Of a stretch of 64,000 nucleotides of DNA, positions 1-13,314 are shown piece by piece. The position numbers were made by a program, and so were the translations under genes. The notes beneath the pieces were generated by a model. That model had not been told where the DNA came from. It did no database searches and saw only the letters and a list, made by a program, of their open reading frames with translations. The first letter of the stretch is position 1. Every line of letters starts with the position of its first letter. The DNA is from Holacanthus passer (Eukaryota; Chordata; Actinopteri; Pomacanthidae), in the NCBI GenBank assembly GCA_025331565.1, contig JAFREQ010000014.1:2002501-2066500 (forward strand), read 5' to 3'.

Positions 1-56
1 AGTAACAAATGAAAATGCATATTCAGGAATTAAACTTTGCTCCTGCGATATTTCAG

Positions 57-3000
57 ATGGTTATGGACACCAGTTCTGTCAAGCAGAAACTCCACAGGAG
101 ACCCAAACTTCGGAGCTGGGTGCAGCCAACCAGCACAAAGGTGACTGCAAGGCCGTGGTGTCTGGACTGCTGTGTGGGAAACCAGCCAAGTGGGAGGTCG
201 TCTTTGATATTGAGCCCTTCCTGAACGGCCGGGAACGTGAGGAAAAGGTTCACGAGGAGCTGTGGAACGAGACCTTCCACCACCTGGCTGGACGCTCCAT
301 CATCCACGACTTTGAGCACATGGCAGATAAGGAGTGCGAGATCGAGCATGGTGAGCTCTACAGGGATTGAAGTGTTCTGAAAGTCAAAGATTTGGGGATG
401 CTGAGTAAACTTTAAGTTTAAGATTTTAAGAATTTTAAGATTATAATTACTGACAATTTCAATTTGATGTCCAGCTATTATGTGTATTAGCAGCTTATTT
501 CTCATACTGAGGATGTTAACATTTTAGAGATACAACTTTAAAGGAATAGTTCAACATTTTAGGAAAGATGCTTTTTGACTTTCTTGCAGAGTAAGATGAA
601 CAGGTTGATAGGATTCTCAAATTTGTCCGTTTTATGCTATAGCCAGGAGACTTTCAGTTTAGTTTAGCACAAAGACTGGAAACGGGGAAATGGCTAGCAT
701 GGCTCTGTCCAAAAGTAACAAAATCTGCCTGATTAAACAAATGGACAGGCTAGTTGTTTCCTCTGAGCTAAGCTATATGTCTACTTCATATTTGACATGA
801 GAGTGTCAATCCTCACCTAATTCTCAGCAAGAAAACAATTAAGTTCATCTCATCAGTGTCAAACTATTTCTTTAAATTATTCCTTTAAACTTCCATGTAC
901 ATGTATACAATGTATGTGTATGTATGTTTCATGCAATTATGTACATTTAATACATGTAATACAGTATAATGTTATGTAATATTATGTAATCCTATTATAA
1001 GTTATGCAATCATTTTATGCTTATTATAATTCACAGGTTCTGGGAGGAAGTACCAGCTATACGCGATTCACACCAGCAAGTCTTGCAATATACTGAGCAA
1101 ATACACTGGGTTTATCCCCATTGACCTGGACACTAATGAGTATTTGCAGACATGTATTGAATACATAAACCCCAGTAAGTCATATGTGTGAAGAAATCCT
1201 TATAGCACTCATTGTTCAGTTCTCTCCATATTTATGACCAGAAAATTGTCCTCAAACATAATCTGGAACAATTTTCTTTTGTTTGTAGTTTAGTAGTTAT
1301 GAGAGAGTATGGTCTATAAAGTTACCTTGTATATGCTACAGTTTGCTAACTTGTCACTAAGATTATTCTTTTGTTAAAGATTAACTTGACATTTTGGGAA
1401 ATTTGCTTCGATCTGAAGCTACAGCCAGCAGACAGTTGCAGCAGTTAGCTTAGCATAAAGACTGGAAATGGGGAGAAACGGCTAACCTAACAACACAGAT
1501 GTTTGTCTACTTAAAAAAAAACAATTTAACAATTTAATTTTGTGTTCAGGTGAAGGTCTGAAGAGGGGCTCACACTCCAGGTCTCGCTCAGGGAGCAGGA
1601 AGAACAGAGGGTACTCCATTGGTCTGGGTCGCTCTCAGTCTGGCGGCATGTCTGAGGAAGCTGAAGACAACCTGCTGCCCAACAGTAGGCTGCATTTTAC
1701 ATTTTTAGCTTACATTTCAATCCCATCTTAGAAGCTTGAATATTTAGATCACTAACCAACAAGATATACAGCAGAAATAAATAAATGAGCTACAGAGAAA
1801 GATTGACAGTATATTTTATTGAGAGTGAAAGTAGTGAGTATACAGTAAAAAGAAAATCATTCTTTGGGGAGAAGGCCATATGAGATTTTTCAAGATTTAT
1901 GTTAATATATTTATAATGATTCAAATCTGTCTTTATTGGAAATGGAAAGGTTGCAGTCTTGCATCAACAGCACCAGGAGCTATGAGATATTGAGCTCTCG
2001 TAGAGCTGCGTGCTGCTTTACATTAAAAATACTTCAACTTCAGTTAAAGGGCACAACATTTGAAATTGGTTTTCAGTGGTGGCATAGCAACAGCATGAGC
2101 TGAGGCCAGCCCATCATTTGAACATCTGCTTGCCTCTGCCAGTTAAAAAAGCACTGCACAGTGGGCACAGAGGCTGATGAGTTACATCAGTGTTGCCTGA
2201 TAACGCTGTCCCTTTTTTAAATATCTAGTTAGGTTTTGTGAAAACCAATCTCTTTGATGGTTGTATTAGATGCAGAGGACGGTGTCTCTCCATGCAGCAC
2301 CCCCTCCTCCTCTGGCTGGGATAGATGTAGCTTCACAGAGGGTAAGTGCCGTAAGTGCAACACATCAACCGGTCAGTGAATTTGCTGTATCTTGTTTTCC
2401 TCCACAAAGAGCTTTGACATAAGCTATTTGGCAGTCTCTTGTTATTTTCAGGGCAACACTATCGTATTGTTCCAAATGTGAAACATGAGATTATTGACAT
2501 TTTAGTACCCCTTCTTGTAAGTGATGACAGAAGAAGAGACAATTTTGTGGCTCGTATTGACAAACGCTGTCTGGACCTTTTCAAAAACACAATGAGCACC
2601 TATTGAAGGCACAAACACACACACACACACAAGAAGAAGTGTTTCACCTGCAGAGAAGTGACAGCTGCGGGAGTATACTGTATGTCCTCTGCTGTCACTG
2701 TTCTCGCAGTGGGTGTGTTTTACTTTTTTATTATGTGAGACTCATGTTGAGAACTAAATAGGAAAGTGACAGAAAATGCCACAGCTTCATGTTTAATTCT
2801 GTCTCTCTGTCTTTCAAGTCTTCCAGAGGAGTCCGTCTGTGACCTCTGACCAATCACAGAAATCGGTGGAGAGCCTATTTTCTGCCAGGTGTGTGTTTGG
2901 AGACTGAGTGGCCTCATAAATGTGTGCAGCTGTGGTCCCACTGCATGAGCAAAGACAGGAACTTCAGCATTATATGTGTTTTTAACTGCTGTGTTACAAG

Positions 3001-5428
3001 GCAGAGAATCCTTATCTTTATCCATTTGTATCAGCTGATTTAGACTTTTAGCACATGCTCTCTTGATGTTAATTTATCAGGACAATACTTGACTGTCCTA
3101 TGACCAGTCGTGACCAATGATGAATGACAGTTTGTTCTCTTTTTAAAACCAAGACTAAGAGTGTACAGCTATGCTAGGAGCTCTGTGAGGCTGTACTTAA
3201 CAGGCGGCTTTCAAAGAGAGGGGTGAAACACCATGGTGTATGGAGATAATGGCACCCATTTACAGACAAACTTGGCCTCTTGGAAGGTATTCAGAGTGTT
3301 GCACTCAGCTGTAGCTGTGTAAAGAATGCGTGAGAAAGCTGGAAAGAGAAATTCAAACCATGACTCCTTTCTCTGTTTTCTCGACACCTGATAAAAGTAG
3401 TAGATTAAATCATTGTGGTGTGTGCTTCACATACTGTACGCTGTGATTTAAATATGCTTCTCCCTCTCCTCTGTCAGGTTGGCCCTCAGCAGGACTCGCC
3501 TCCTGACTCGGGCTGCCAAAGGATTCATGTGTCGATCTCACAGCAAGTCTGGTGATTCAATTGGAGAGAGTGACAACGAGAACAAAGACTACATTCCTCT
3601 GGTGGGTATCAGATCTGTGCATGTGAATGTTCTGTCAACCTGCATGTTTTTTATTGGACATTAATTTGAACTGAATTTGTCTTAAGAGACGAATGTGTCA
3701 CAACCTGTCGAGCCAGTTAGAGAATAGTCCAGAATGTGAGCATGCCATATCCTAAATTCCAATACAACCCAGGAACTTTATTTGCATTTTACCCATTTTT
3801 TGCAAATTTGTGCCATTTCTCTGACAGAAGTGAACAAAGGAAAACAAAGGTGATTAAAACAGATGATTAAAGAGCAATTTAATCAGCTATATACTGTATA
3901 TATACTCAGTTAAAAACAGAAAATTCAGTGTTAAAGTAAATCTTTATTATAGCTGTCTGATTGCATAAATAGTATTTTGCTTGCATTTTAAAAAATGAAC
4001 ACCATAAGACCCACTATATATTTCACTATTAACTTTATCCATCACTGATCGTGGAAGAAGTCATATAATCTAAACCAAGTAAACTGAAAAACATGCAACG
4101 ATTTGACTTTTTTTTCCCTTCAAAATTGGTGTACAAGCAAATTACAAATCTTGTTTTTTGAGTAATATTGTTATTTTTTGCCTAGCAAAGGAAATTGTCA
4201 GTGATAAAAGGATCTTCTGTAATTCAAACCTTTGCCAGTGGGTCTAAAGATTTACTGTAATATTATAAGGCCATACTGTGCCCCTCCATGAAACCACCAA
4301 GACCTTGAAAGAGGCTCTAATTAGGCTGTGCTTACCGCTTTGTTCATGTATTATTTATCACTTTTCAAATTCAATGGAAAGAATACATCTGTCAAAAATA
4401 ATCAGAATAGCTGCCCCCAGAATGATTTTCCTTTCCTTTAACAACAACCAAAGAGGTATCCAATTGCAAGGCATCTCACGTCCAGCTGCTGATTGTAGGA
4501 GGAAGTAATGAACCATAGAAGACTCTTGTTACAATATCCAGTGCCGGGCAGTGAAGCAGCATATGTTCAAATCAGTTGATCAGGTGCTCCCTCACTTCAT
4601 ATTTTACTGTTGGTCGTGCATAAAAAATTTCAAATTTCAGGGGCCTAAATGCCCCCTCCTCCTCCTCTACAAGTACCACTGCACTGCTGATTAAAGTTTG
4701 TAAAAATAATAAAAGAACATGAGCTGTACTTTATATCAAACCGTTAACTATTTCCTTCTGCACAGGTGTTGTTGCAGTCAGCTAGTGGTGCATTTCCCCT
4801 TGACGCAGCTCTTTGTGATGCCATTAACGTGCCCATGGACAAGTTAAAATGGACGTCCCCCTTCAACAGCCACCGCTCCAGCCTGGGCCACCTGACTCAC
4901 TCCAGCAGCCGCCGTGCTGAGAGTGCAGATGGTGGACGCAGATCGCCATGTGAGCCAGAGACATATCAGCAACCTGGAGAGCACAGTTTCGGGATCCACA
5001 GCCCTTCACATGTGTCCAGGAGTGGCTGGATGGTGGATGCCGGTCCTTCTTCATTAGGCAGTCCATCCACTGCTGCTGAACCCCAGCTCTCCCCACACTC
5101 CCAGGTGGACAGTGGACGGGGTTCTGGGTCAGGGAGCTTGGAAACAGCATCGCACAGTTGGGCGCTAAAGAGGATGCTGGATCCAGAGAGCATGGTGTGG
5201 GCCACAGCTGTGGCCCTTGCCTGGCTGGAACACAGCTCTGCCAGTTATTTCATAGAGTGGGAAATGGTAGCCGCCAAGGCCAGCATGTGGTTGAGTGCAC
5301 AGGACATCCCAGAAGGCCGAGACTTAGCCTCCATCAAGGCTGCTGCCAACCAGCTCTTCATCATCCTCAGACACTGGGATGAAAACCTGCAACTGAACAT
5401 GCTCTGCTACAACCCTAACAGTGTCTGA
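57..5428 (+). CDS. vwa5b1: von Willebrand factor A domain-containing protein 5B1, C-terminal part (7 exons, 5' end outside window)
   Basis: Spliced from seven exons: 57-350, 1037-1174, 1550-1684, 2270-2341, 2819-2888, 3478-3601 and 4766-5428 (stop TGA). Every junction has AG/GT borders and matching phase, giving 497 complete codons. The window starts inside the gene, so the N-terminal VIT and VWA domains expected of the family are not visible. Seen in order: a conserved block with WEVVFDIEPFLNG and WNETFHHLAGRSIIHDFEHM; a second with GRKYQLYAIHTSKSCNILSK and GFIPIDLDTNEYLQTCIEY; a Ser/Arg-rich linker (SHSRSRSGSRKNRG); a Ser-rich low-complexity stretch; and a C-terminal block with MVWATAVALAWLEHSS, EWEMVAAKASMWL and LRHWDENLQLNML. 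That last block resembles the C-terminal region shared by VWA5B proteins and PARP4. The closest alternative is the paralogue vwa5b2; adjacent mul1 and fam43b favour vwa5b1. Cellular role is not established for this family. Confidence 0.85.
351..1036 (+). other. vwa5b1 intron with interspersed repeat copy
   Basis: Starts GTGAGC and ends ATTCACAG. About 535-740 holds a copy of a percomorph interspersed repeat recognised by 'agcacaaagactggaaac' followed by a 'ctagcatggctctgtccaaa' segment. The 890-1015 stretch is a run of degenerate ATGTA/TTATGTAAT words. The following intron (1175-1549) carries a second copy in the same orientation at about 1385-1500 ('agcataaagactggaaatgg'). Confidence 0.6.
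1385..1500 (+). repeat. Second vwa5b1-intron copy of the 'agcataaagactggaaa' repeat
   Basis: Contains 'cattttgggaaatttgct', 'gaagctacagccagcagaca' and 'ttagcttagcataaagactg' in the order seen in other copies of this family in the window (about 535-740, 25915-26175 and 37375-37690). It sits wholly in the intron 1175-1549 and ends just before the branch/acceptor region. No coding capacity is visible, and the class is not certain to me. Confidence 0.6.
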
Positions 5429-6850
5429 GGCCTGCTCGTCCAAGACTGAAAATAGGCAACTGAAGACACTCAATTCCATATGATACTATGCTAACTGAAG
5501 CTGTACTATTCTCTGTTCAGCGGTATGTCCTCTGGAGTCTGATATTGCCGTTGCAGTTGTGAACTATGTGTATTGTCTTCTGTTTGTGTGCTGTTCCTCC
5601 AAACATATCACAGGCTCTTCAGATGCACTATGTGCAAGCTATTACCTCGCTGGTGCCATATACTGTAGCTGGATCCCTGTTCGCAAGGGATCTAATCTGA
5701 GTTATGCCACAGATTTGAGTTTCATGTATAAGAAAGAACGTCAAATGTTAAATTAGTAGCATGCTGGATCACTGACCATCAACATCCGCAAGCTCTTATT
5801 GTCATCATATTGATGTTATGGGGAGAATACCGCAAAACACTTGTAAAGCTTAAATTATATTTTACATGTCTGCAAATGTGCTAGACTCTACTGGGGTCTG
5901 TGTGAAGTAAATTTCGTCGTTAGAGGGTGTATGCACAGGCTCTGTGCTACAAGCTGCAGAATATGCCTGTGCATGTGTGCAACATTAAGTCCTTTAAGCG
6001 GACTCCAGAAAGTAGTATAAACAGAATCAGCTGCTGTCCATGTACGCATCCATTTGGGAATACATTTAGGCCTTAAGACAAAACTGTTACACTGATTGAC
6101 ACATACTGTTTTTACATCTTTAAAGCATTTCCTGAATTGATTTCATTGTTGAAAAATGTGACACATGTGCGTACCTGCTAATGGCACTGCCTGTCTTTTC
6201 TAATGCCATGTTCCCATCACAGTGTCAGTAATATTTGCCATTGTTGCTGTTTGATTATAGCAGAGACATAAAAATATGCAAAAAGCTAAAGAAAATACAA
6301 AATATATGTTAAGATTTGGTAAAAAAAAAAAATGTGACTTTGGTGGGAATCTATGAATGTGTATCCAGCTAGCATGTTATTTACTGTTTATTAATTAATG
6401 ATACATATGGTTTCTATTTTTTTCAGTTATCTGAATATACCTGTCTTACAGTAAAGGTTTTGATCATGCATTCGTTTTTCTATTCAGAGACTATAACAGA
6501 CAGTTGCACCATCTGTTTGCAAATTCATAATTAGCCTAGTTGTAAGCAGTTGTAAGTAAGTGGGTGCACCACACAAACCAACATATAGCTTGTTGTATAT
6601 TACGTGTTCAGGCTGAATGAAAATGCTGTGAACTAGAGAATTTTTAAATTATATTTCACAGTAAAAAAAAAAACACCTCAAATTATAAATTTTATGTTAA
6701 TCACATGAAACTTAGGTTAGTGTAATTAAGTGTTGCTCACTCGTTCTAAATTGTATGAATACTACTAACACATATTTCTCCATGTACTCATATATAGTAA
6801 CAAAAGATTGGATGTTAAACTTATTGACTCTATTGAGCCTATAGAACTGT
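5429..6850 (+). other. vwa5b1 3' untranslated region and flank
   Basis: Follows the vwa5b1 stop codon. No further coding signal is visible. I find no canonical AATAAA until 7297-7302; a weaker AGTAAA variant lies near 6451. The true transcript end cannot be fixed from sequence alone. Confidence 0.4.
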
Positions 6851-7065
6851 TATTTTTTAGCCGCGATGGCTGAATGGCTCTAAGAATGGCTCTGTCCATC
6901 TGTCTCACTTTGATCCCGACTGAAATATCTCACCAACTATTGGCACAAAAACTTTCATGGTTCCCAGAGGATGAATCACTTGGTGATCTCTCACTCTTCT
7001 TCTGGTGCCACCATGAGGGCAACATCTTTATTTGACCAAATATCTGCTTCCCTGTCAGGCCGTTA
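6850..7065 (+). repeat. Interspersed repeat, 'actgaaatatctc...caactattgg' family, forward copy
   Basis: Contains 'actgaaatatctcaccaac', 'catggttcccagaggatgaa', 'ttggtgatctctcac' and 'gtgccaccatgaggg'. This is the same ordered set of words as the long copies at 47320-48055 and 27225-27885. Borders are approximate. It lies downstream of vwa5b1 and has no open reading frame of note. Confidence 0.6.
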
Positions 7066-8109
7066 AGCCACAATCACTTAACAGCCCAGCTCCTTTCCTC
7101 TGAACTTGCTGTAGACTCTTAGTGTTGTTAGAAGTTATGTTACAGCTTGTGCTGCTTTAGTCCTGTTTGTGCATTGTTGGTTACTTTTGATCGGTGCTAA
7201 AGATGTTTCCAGCAGCCAATTTACCTTCTTCTGAAGACTTTGCTTATCAATGTCACTAAGACATTTCTCATTCCAAGTTTTGGTGCATCCCAATGTAATA
7301 AATCATTAGTTTGAATCTAGCTCGTAGTTAATAATTAGAGACAAACAAACGTAGTAGTAATGGATTTACTCACAGCTGGTGCGACCCAATCCTGAGGCAG
7401 CGATCAACCGTCCTACTCTAGCAATGAGAGCGGAAAGAGCCTGCTAGTTCTGTCATGCTCACAGCGCATTTACCGCAAGTGCCTAACCAAGGTTCAAGTC
7501 TGCAGAAAATGTAGATCTGTTCACTGCAGTTTAATCAATGTGGGTGATGATCGTTTCTTTTTCTTAAATATACAGTAGGAGCCACTCTTTCTTTCTTACG
7601 CTTTTCTTGAATCTGTGTGTGGCCTATATAGGCATCTTTCAGTGTTGATTTTCCTCTTATTCCATCACAGCTGTTGCTTTACTCAGGTATTTATTCATTT
7701 ATTTCACTCAGGCTGAGTTGCATAAATCCTTCTGCATGAACACATGTGTTTATGTTATGATGTTTAATGACTGAATTGCCACATTGGAGCCAGTAGCGCA
7801 GTATTTTGCTCTCTGAAATGAAAAATACAGTAGATGTCATATAGTAATATTTTTGTGCTGTAATTGCAGTAGTAAGTGCAGCTGTTGTATTTTTATGTAC
7901 TGGGTCAGTTATATAGTGCGGTAACCTTCGACTTGATGTGTGTGCCTTTATAATGGTTGTTGACTGTTTGAGGCTGTTGAAAGCTTCCGTAGTGTCTTTA
8001 TAACTGTTGATGCTATGATCTGCTCTGCAGGTGCATGTAATAAAATGACTGTACAACCAAGGGTTTGGGTTCTATCACTGTTATTACCCCATTACTGCCA
8101 ACAAGTACC

Positions 8110-8910
8110 TCTTAGATCGATGCTTGGACCTCCTTTCTGTGTGCGATTATCAGCTGATGGTTTTTTGCTACTGTTACTATGCTGGTGATACCCAGCTCTA
8201 CCTATCCTTCCCACCAGATGATCCCACTGTCCCAAAGTGGATCTTGGCCTTCTTCAATGGTATCTCAGAATGGATGAAGGAGCGCCACCTTCAGCTCCAT
8301 CTCTCCAAACACCTGGTCACAGCAGCATTTCAAATGTTGATGTTTTGAAACTGCTGCGATCAGTGCAAACGTTTGTGCCAAATTCAAATTTGGTGAAGTT
8401 TGACACTTGAATTTGAGGCGTTGGCCAGTGGCAAGCCGTCTCGACAGTGCTAAACTTTGAGGGAACAGAGAGCCAAAGAGCCCAAAATGGAGGAAGCTGT
8501 CGTAGCTTATTAGCGGTGTGTCGCCGTCCTCTGTTGAAACTGCTCTTCAAAAGAGAAATGATTTTTTTTGACAGTTATGAGTCAGGAGTCTATGGTACAA
8601 ATATGCATTTTAAATAAGGTGTGCGAGCTTATTGTCCTGTCAATGGTCAAGCTAATGAGTTAACAAGCTCATTAGCCTGGAGAGCGAACAATGGCCACTA
8701 GCATGGCACCCACCTATCTGGATTCCCTCAGTATCTACTCACCCAACATACTTTCTCTCCTTTTCATTTCTTATGTATTTTATGTCTTACTGCATGCAAC
8801 TACAACCCTCCGGCACTGCATGGAATCTGAAACTGAGTGTTATGGCTCTTCTTCTCCTTGATCCACTGTGACTTGTACTACACCTCATTTGTACATCACT
8901 TTGGACAAAG
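8110..8910 (+). mobile_element. Degenerate L2-type LINE, reverse transcriptase fragment plus 3' end
   Basis: The frame opening at 8124 encodes a reverse-transcriptase palm fragment reading YAGDTQLYLSFPPDDPTV and then ISEWMKERHLQLHLSKH, as in fish L2/CR1-clade LINEs. The catalytic YADD box reads YAGD, so the second-position Asp is lost. The frame stops at 8348. The sequence near 8670-8905 resembles the 3' end of the same clade: 'actgcatgg', then 'catttgtacatcactttgga', like the usual 'gtaagtcgctttgga'. The RNase-free C-terminal part between these blocks appears deleted or scrambled. This is a dead copy. Confidence 0.75.
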
Positions 8911-8939
8911 AAATTATAGTAAACAACCAATTATTAAAT

Positions 8940-10785
8940 AAAACATACAGTACACACCATCACTGCTTATTGTAATTCACAATGAATCCTGTCTTCTCTA
9001 GTAGGACCCAGAGTGAAAGACAAGCTGTGTAATTGAATCTGGCTCAGTAGATGATGAGATGTCAAGGTGACATCAACTGCACCAGTTGTATTTCTTCCCA
9101 GAGTGATACAGCACAGGCCTCATTAACAACAAAAGCTGCCATAATATGGCCCCTTGAAATCAAAGAGGGTGCTAGTAATTAGGATGGCAAGATATCATTT
9201 ATACCATCCGGCCTTTTACCAGGTAAAACATGCACAGTAGGAGAGACAAGGATTTAAAAAGGGCGAGTGAAGGAGGAACGGAGGAAGAGAGAGACGGAGA
9301 CCAGGCCAGGTCTAAGAAAAACGATAGCTCATTACTGTGGCGCTAATAACCAGCTTCAGCCCTCCTTCACAGATCAAACGGGACTCAAACAGCTCCTGAC
9401 AGTGTACAGTGCTTTGAAGAGCATGCACATGCATACACATTATATTATCTGGTGATTTATTCAGGTGCATTGTGTGATATGTGTAGAAACAGCATCAACA
9501 TTAACATTAAATTTCCCAATACTCAGACAAAGAAAATCACCTTATAAGAACTTTGAAGCATATACAGTTGCTAAGTTACTATGAAATAAGGCATAAGAAA
9601 ATATATTTTTGGAACTAATCTAATTTCAATTACAGTATATTCTCTATATGTGTTAGGCTTAGTAAAATATAACACGATTATCCCACGTTGCCACTGATGG
9701 AAGCAGCATTTTAATTTAGATTCAGGTTGAAAAACATCAAAACTCGCATTTAGCTTCTCTCACACAACCATCACGTTCTTGCTTCACTCAGGTCTGTACG
9801 ACAGTGAACCTTCAGTCTGCCAATTATCACATTACAGCTTCTTAAGCCCCGTTGGCTGCAGAACGGTGGCTGACGTCTAATTTAATTCAGGCCACTATAT
9901 CACAGCACACAAATAGTGCAGAGAACAAACATAAGAATTGCAGTGTCTGGGTGAACGCTGGTGTAGAGGTGGGTCGTAGGGGACAATAAATGAATCTCAT
10001 CTCAACTTTGGGGTGTAGGACGATGATCAGTTCCCATGGAAACCCATTTTTTCCAACATGGTCTATATGAAGTGCTGCAAAGAGAATGAACTCAACAGTG
10101 ATAGTTATTTTGATTTAGTCCCCAAATATGTCTCATTTATTCATCCATTGGTTTATATTGTCTTCATCATGGATATTTGAGAGAAAATCAAAATTTCAAA
10201 ATAAACAATATCATGACAACTGGGCAAACTCCATCTGCTGATGAAGATCATGCGATGGAAAACAGACTTTGAGAGAGGTTATTTTTTCATGGGTTAAGAA
10301 TAAATTGTGAAGCTCAAATTCTTGAATTTGATGACAAGTACTGTAGATGAACATTATGTTTGAGTGTTTTTGGGTGTAAAGGACATTGTAATAATTGTGA
10401 TCGGCAGTTTTAAAGACAGTATATCTATGTATCACAATACAACTGTAATCAGGATAAAAATGAAAAAAAGTCTACATGCCCGATTCCGAAAAAAGCTGTG
10501 TAAAAGATAAATAAAACAGAATGCGATGTTGACCTGTTTGACATATACTCAATTAAAAACAGTACAAAAACAATATATTTACTGTTTGACCTCATCACCT
10601 TCATTGATTTTTGAAAATATCTGCTTATTCTGAATTTGATGGCAGCAACACGTTTCAAACTAGTTGGGACAGGAGCAACAAAAGACTGTGAACATTCCAC
10701 AGGTAAACATGTTCATTATAAACCAGTGATAGTATCATGATTGGGTATGAAAGGTTCATCCTGGAAAGGTCACACTTTACACATA
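8940..10785. other. Intergenic, no gene seen
   Basis: A+T-rich unique-looking DNA between the L2 remnant and the next repeat. Short open frames here lack family motifs and plausible splice structure. The stretch 9120-9235, with 'ataatggccccttgaaatc'-like composition, shows no low-complexity or repeat words I recognise, so it could be tested for conservation. Confidence 0.4.
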
Positions 10786-11215
10786 TACAGTGATGGAATG
10801 TCACTAAGCACATCTACTCAAATGGTACTTCTACTTCAAATGGAAATAGTGTACTTACACTTACACTACATGTATTTGACAACCAGGCTCAGATTTAGCT
10901 AAGAAAACATATCATCAGCTTATAAAATATGATATCTTGCTATACAGTAAGCCACCCAACAGTATTTAAAATACATTTTCCACCTCAAGCAGCTACAACC
11001 TTAAAGAGCTATTTACTTATTAATGCATTGGTACTATAATATAACATGAGTCTAAAATGGTCCACTATACATAAGTACTCTAACCTTTGATACTTTCACT
11101 ACATTTTGTTGATAACACTAACATACTTTTACTTACAAAAGATTTGAATGCAGGACTTTTATTGTGATGGGGTATTTTTACATTGTGGTTTGCTACTCTT
11201 ACTCCAAAAAAAAGC
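10785..11215 (-). repeat. Interspersed repeat, 'agtggtggaagaagtattc' family (TACTT-rich MITE-like), reverse copy
   Basis: Enters with 'agtgatggaatgtcactaag' and 'catctactcaaatggtactt', then has repeated TACTT/AAGTA words and 'aatgcaggacttttattgt' with 'tttttacattgtgg'. These mirror the forward copies at 20285-20700 and 60425-61060. No coding capacity. It is probably a non-autonomous DNA element, but I could not define terminal inverted repeats or a target duplication. Confidence 0.6.
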
Positions 11216-12586
11216 TTCATATTGAAAACCATGAAATAGGAAATGTTAATACAAAATAGGAAATCATAACAGGACCTTCCCGAGGACTCTTATTTGGTTC
11301 AGACAAATGCTCATAAAATCCCTCTCATGTGGAAGTGCCATTAATTCACCGTTTGCTGTGTAAAGTCCCTTTTTTCCTTGCAGTCAAGCTGTGTATTGAA
11401 AACGTGGATGAGAACTGTATTCTTTTATTGAGAGACACTCAAATAGTATTTCGTTTGAACAGGGTGCTACCGTGACTGGAGCCTAATTGAATCGAAAAAT
11501 CAATCCACTGCCTTGACAGCTAAAGCCACTTTTCAGAAAAAAGAAGAGAATGACTGAAATGATTCAAGGGTACAGCTCTCTAATAAGGCAGCTTTTATAG
11601 AGCTTTATTAGAGTGTAGTACCAATTCCAGTTATCCTGCGTATAAAAGAATTTATATGAGCTTTGAGTGCAGTGAAAGTGAAATACAATATGAACCAATT
11701 AGTCAAGATTAAGACTTTAATCCGTATAAGATGCATATAAGCATCCTTATTGCAATTAATGAAACTACAGGGCTAAAGTGGACTGAATTATACATTTAAA
11801 TCAGTGCATTTTGATCAAAGTGAAACCAACACTGTGTAGATTCTTCACATTTACAATTATATTATTATGAATAGGAGGATTTAGCAGCGAGTCTCCATAG
11901 TTTGCCGGAGCAGATTACAAAGTCATCCCATGGGCTATTCAGATCAGTGTTTGATTAATCTGTCTAAGATCATCTTTGCTTAGGACAAACATATCTGACA
12001 CTGTTATTTGTTTTGAGCGTCAGACCAGACTGCTGTGTGAATTATTTTGAATGAGGGCCAATTGGTGCATGTGCAGGAAAAATGTGATCTCTTTTAAATT
12101 GTAAATGTCATTGTCTGAGAGTAATGAATGAAATTCTTAAGTGGGGAATAATAGAGGGAATGTCTTTGATGGTTTACTCACTGTCAGTAGTACAGTGACA
12201 GCTCCTGCTGATAAAAGCATGGCAGGACTAGACTGAAGGGTTTCCATGGTGTTGGACCAAAGAAGCTGCTTTCATGTTTGCACACAATGAGAAAGAGTAG
12301 TTTGTTAATGATGACTAGTGGCTGAGCATGTGATGTTTTCATGAGTGAAGTAGAGAGGGCACAGTAAACATCTGGCAATAAAGATTTGAAAGATGAAACT
12401 ACACCACCTTCGTAACAGCTTCTGACATGTTACACAAAAATACATCTGACAGAAAACAAGACGTGCGTCAGAGTGTACAAGATTAGATGGTAGAGGAGGA
12501 CTTATAAGCATTCATGGTTGTAAGATTCCACAATTGGTTGTGAGAGAGATAAAACACTTAAAAATAACATGCATTGACAATGAAAT
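11216..12586. other. Intergenic, no gene seen
   Basis: No coding signal or recognised repeat. It is A+T-rich but not simple; 11380-11720 has mixed composition with no repeat words and is a reasonable place to test for conserved noncoding sequence. Confidence 0.35.
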
Positions 12587-12624
<38 letters not shown>

Positions 12625-12660
12625 CAGATAGATAGATGTACTTTATTTGTATTATTAAGA
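12587..12660 (+). repeat. (GATA)n microsatellite joined to a CTTTATT retroelement-like tail
   Basis: About 12 GATA units with one GACA interruption run from 12587 to about 12637, followed directly by 'gtactttatttg'. In fish genomes GATA or related tracts commonly sit next to a CTTTATTG...GGGGAAATT retroelement end. Here only the start of that tail is recognisable. Confidence 0.8.
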
Positions 12661-12779
12661 ACCAAGTGGATACACCAGAGCTTTCCGGTTGTAATTACGA
12701 GTTAGACGTGATGTGAACACTACTTACAAGTTGGGATCTTGTAATTATGATAACTCCCATGTGACATGAATGCGTCATT

Positions 12780-13310
12780 GGGCAGAGCTTGGGCTTTGTG
12801 GGCTTTGACAAAATATTATTGTGCTAACATACTCACGATGACATTGTTGGGAACATGCTGATCTTTAGCATGTACCATTTTTGCCAAGTTAAATATTTTA
12901 GCTTAGTATGTAAGCAGGCCAACATTTGCTTGTTAGCACAAAATACAGCTGAGGCTGATGGGAATGTGATTAGTTTTGCAGGTATTTGGTCAAGTATTGG
13001 AAGAGTTGAAATTTAGACCTGATGATGTAAAGCCAGTTTCACCAATGTTGTTAAAATTCATCTTGAGGGGGACATGAATGTGCAAACCAAATTTAATGGC
13101 CATCCATCAAATAGTCCTCCAGACAGTAAACTGAGAATTGCAAATGTCAAACTCATGGTGGCACTAGAGGAAAAATAAAGGGATCATCAGTAGAATTCAG
13201 TAGAATACATCATTAAAGAACCATGACTATCTGTAGTTTTATAGCAATCCATCCAGTAGTTGCAGAGACATTTCAATCTGGACCAAATTGGTGGACCAGC
13301 AACATTTGTC
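12780..13310 (-). repeat. Interspersed repeat, 'ggatgaat...aactattgg' family, reverse copy
   Basis: Reads in reverse complement through the same blocks as the copy at 47320-48055: 'gtgctaacatactcac', 'gctgaggctgatgggaatg', 'acctgatgatg', 'aaactcatggtggcactaga', and ends with 'caatctggaccaaattggtg', the reverse of 'ccactttggtccagactga'. Full length is about 530 bp. No reading frame of interest. Confidence 0.65.
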
Positions 13311-13314
13311 AACA

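Noticed and set aside
4863..5382. Open frames in other frames within the last vwa5b1 exon
   Set aside because: Shadows of the conserved vwa5b1 frame, which ends in the family's C-terminal block.
7380..7510. Possible tRNA-like sequence with 'aaggttcaagtctgc'
   Set aside because: No acceptor stem, D-loop or anticodon arm could be assembled around the T-loop-like word.
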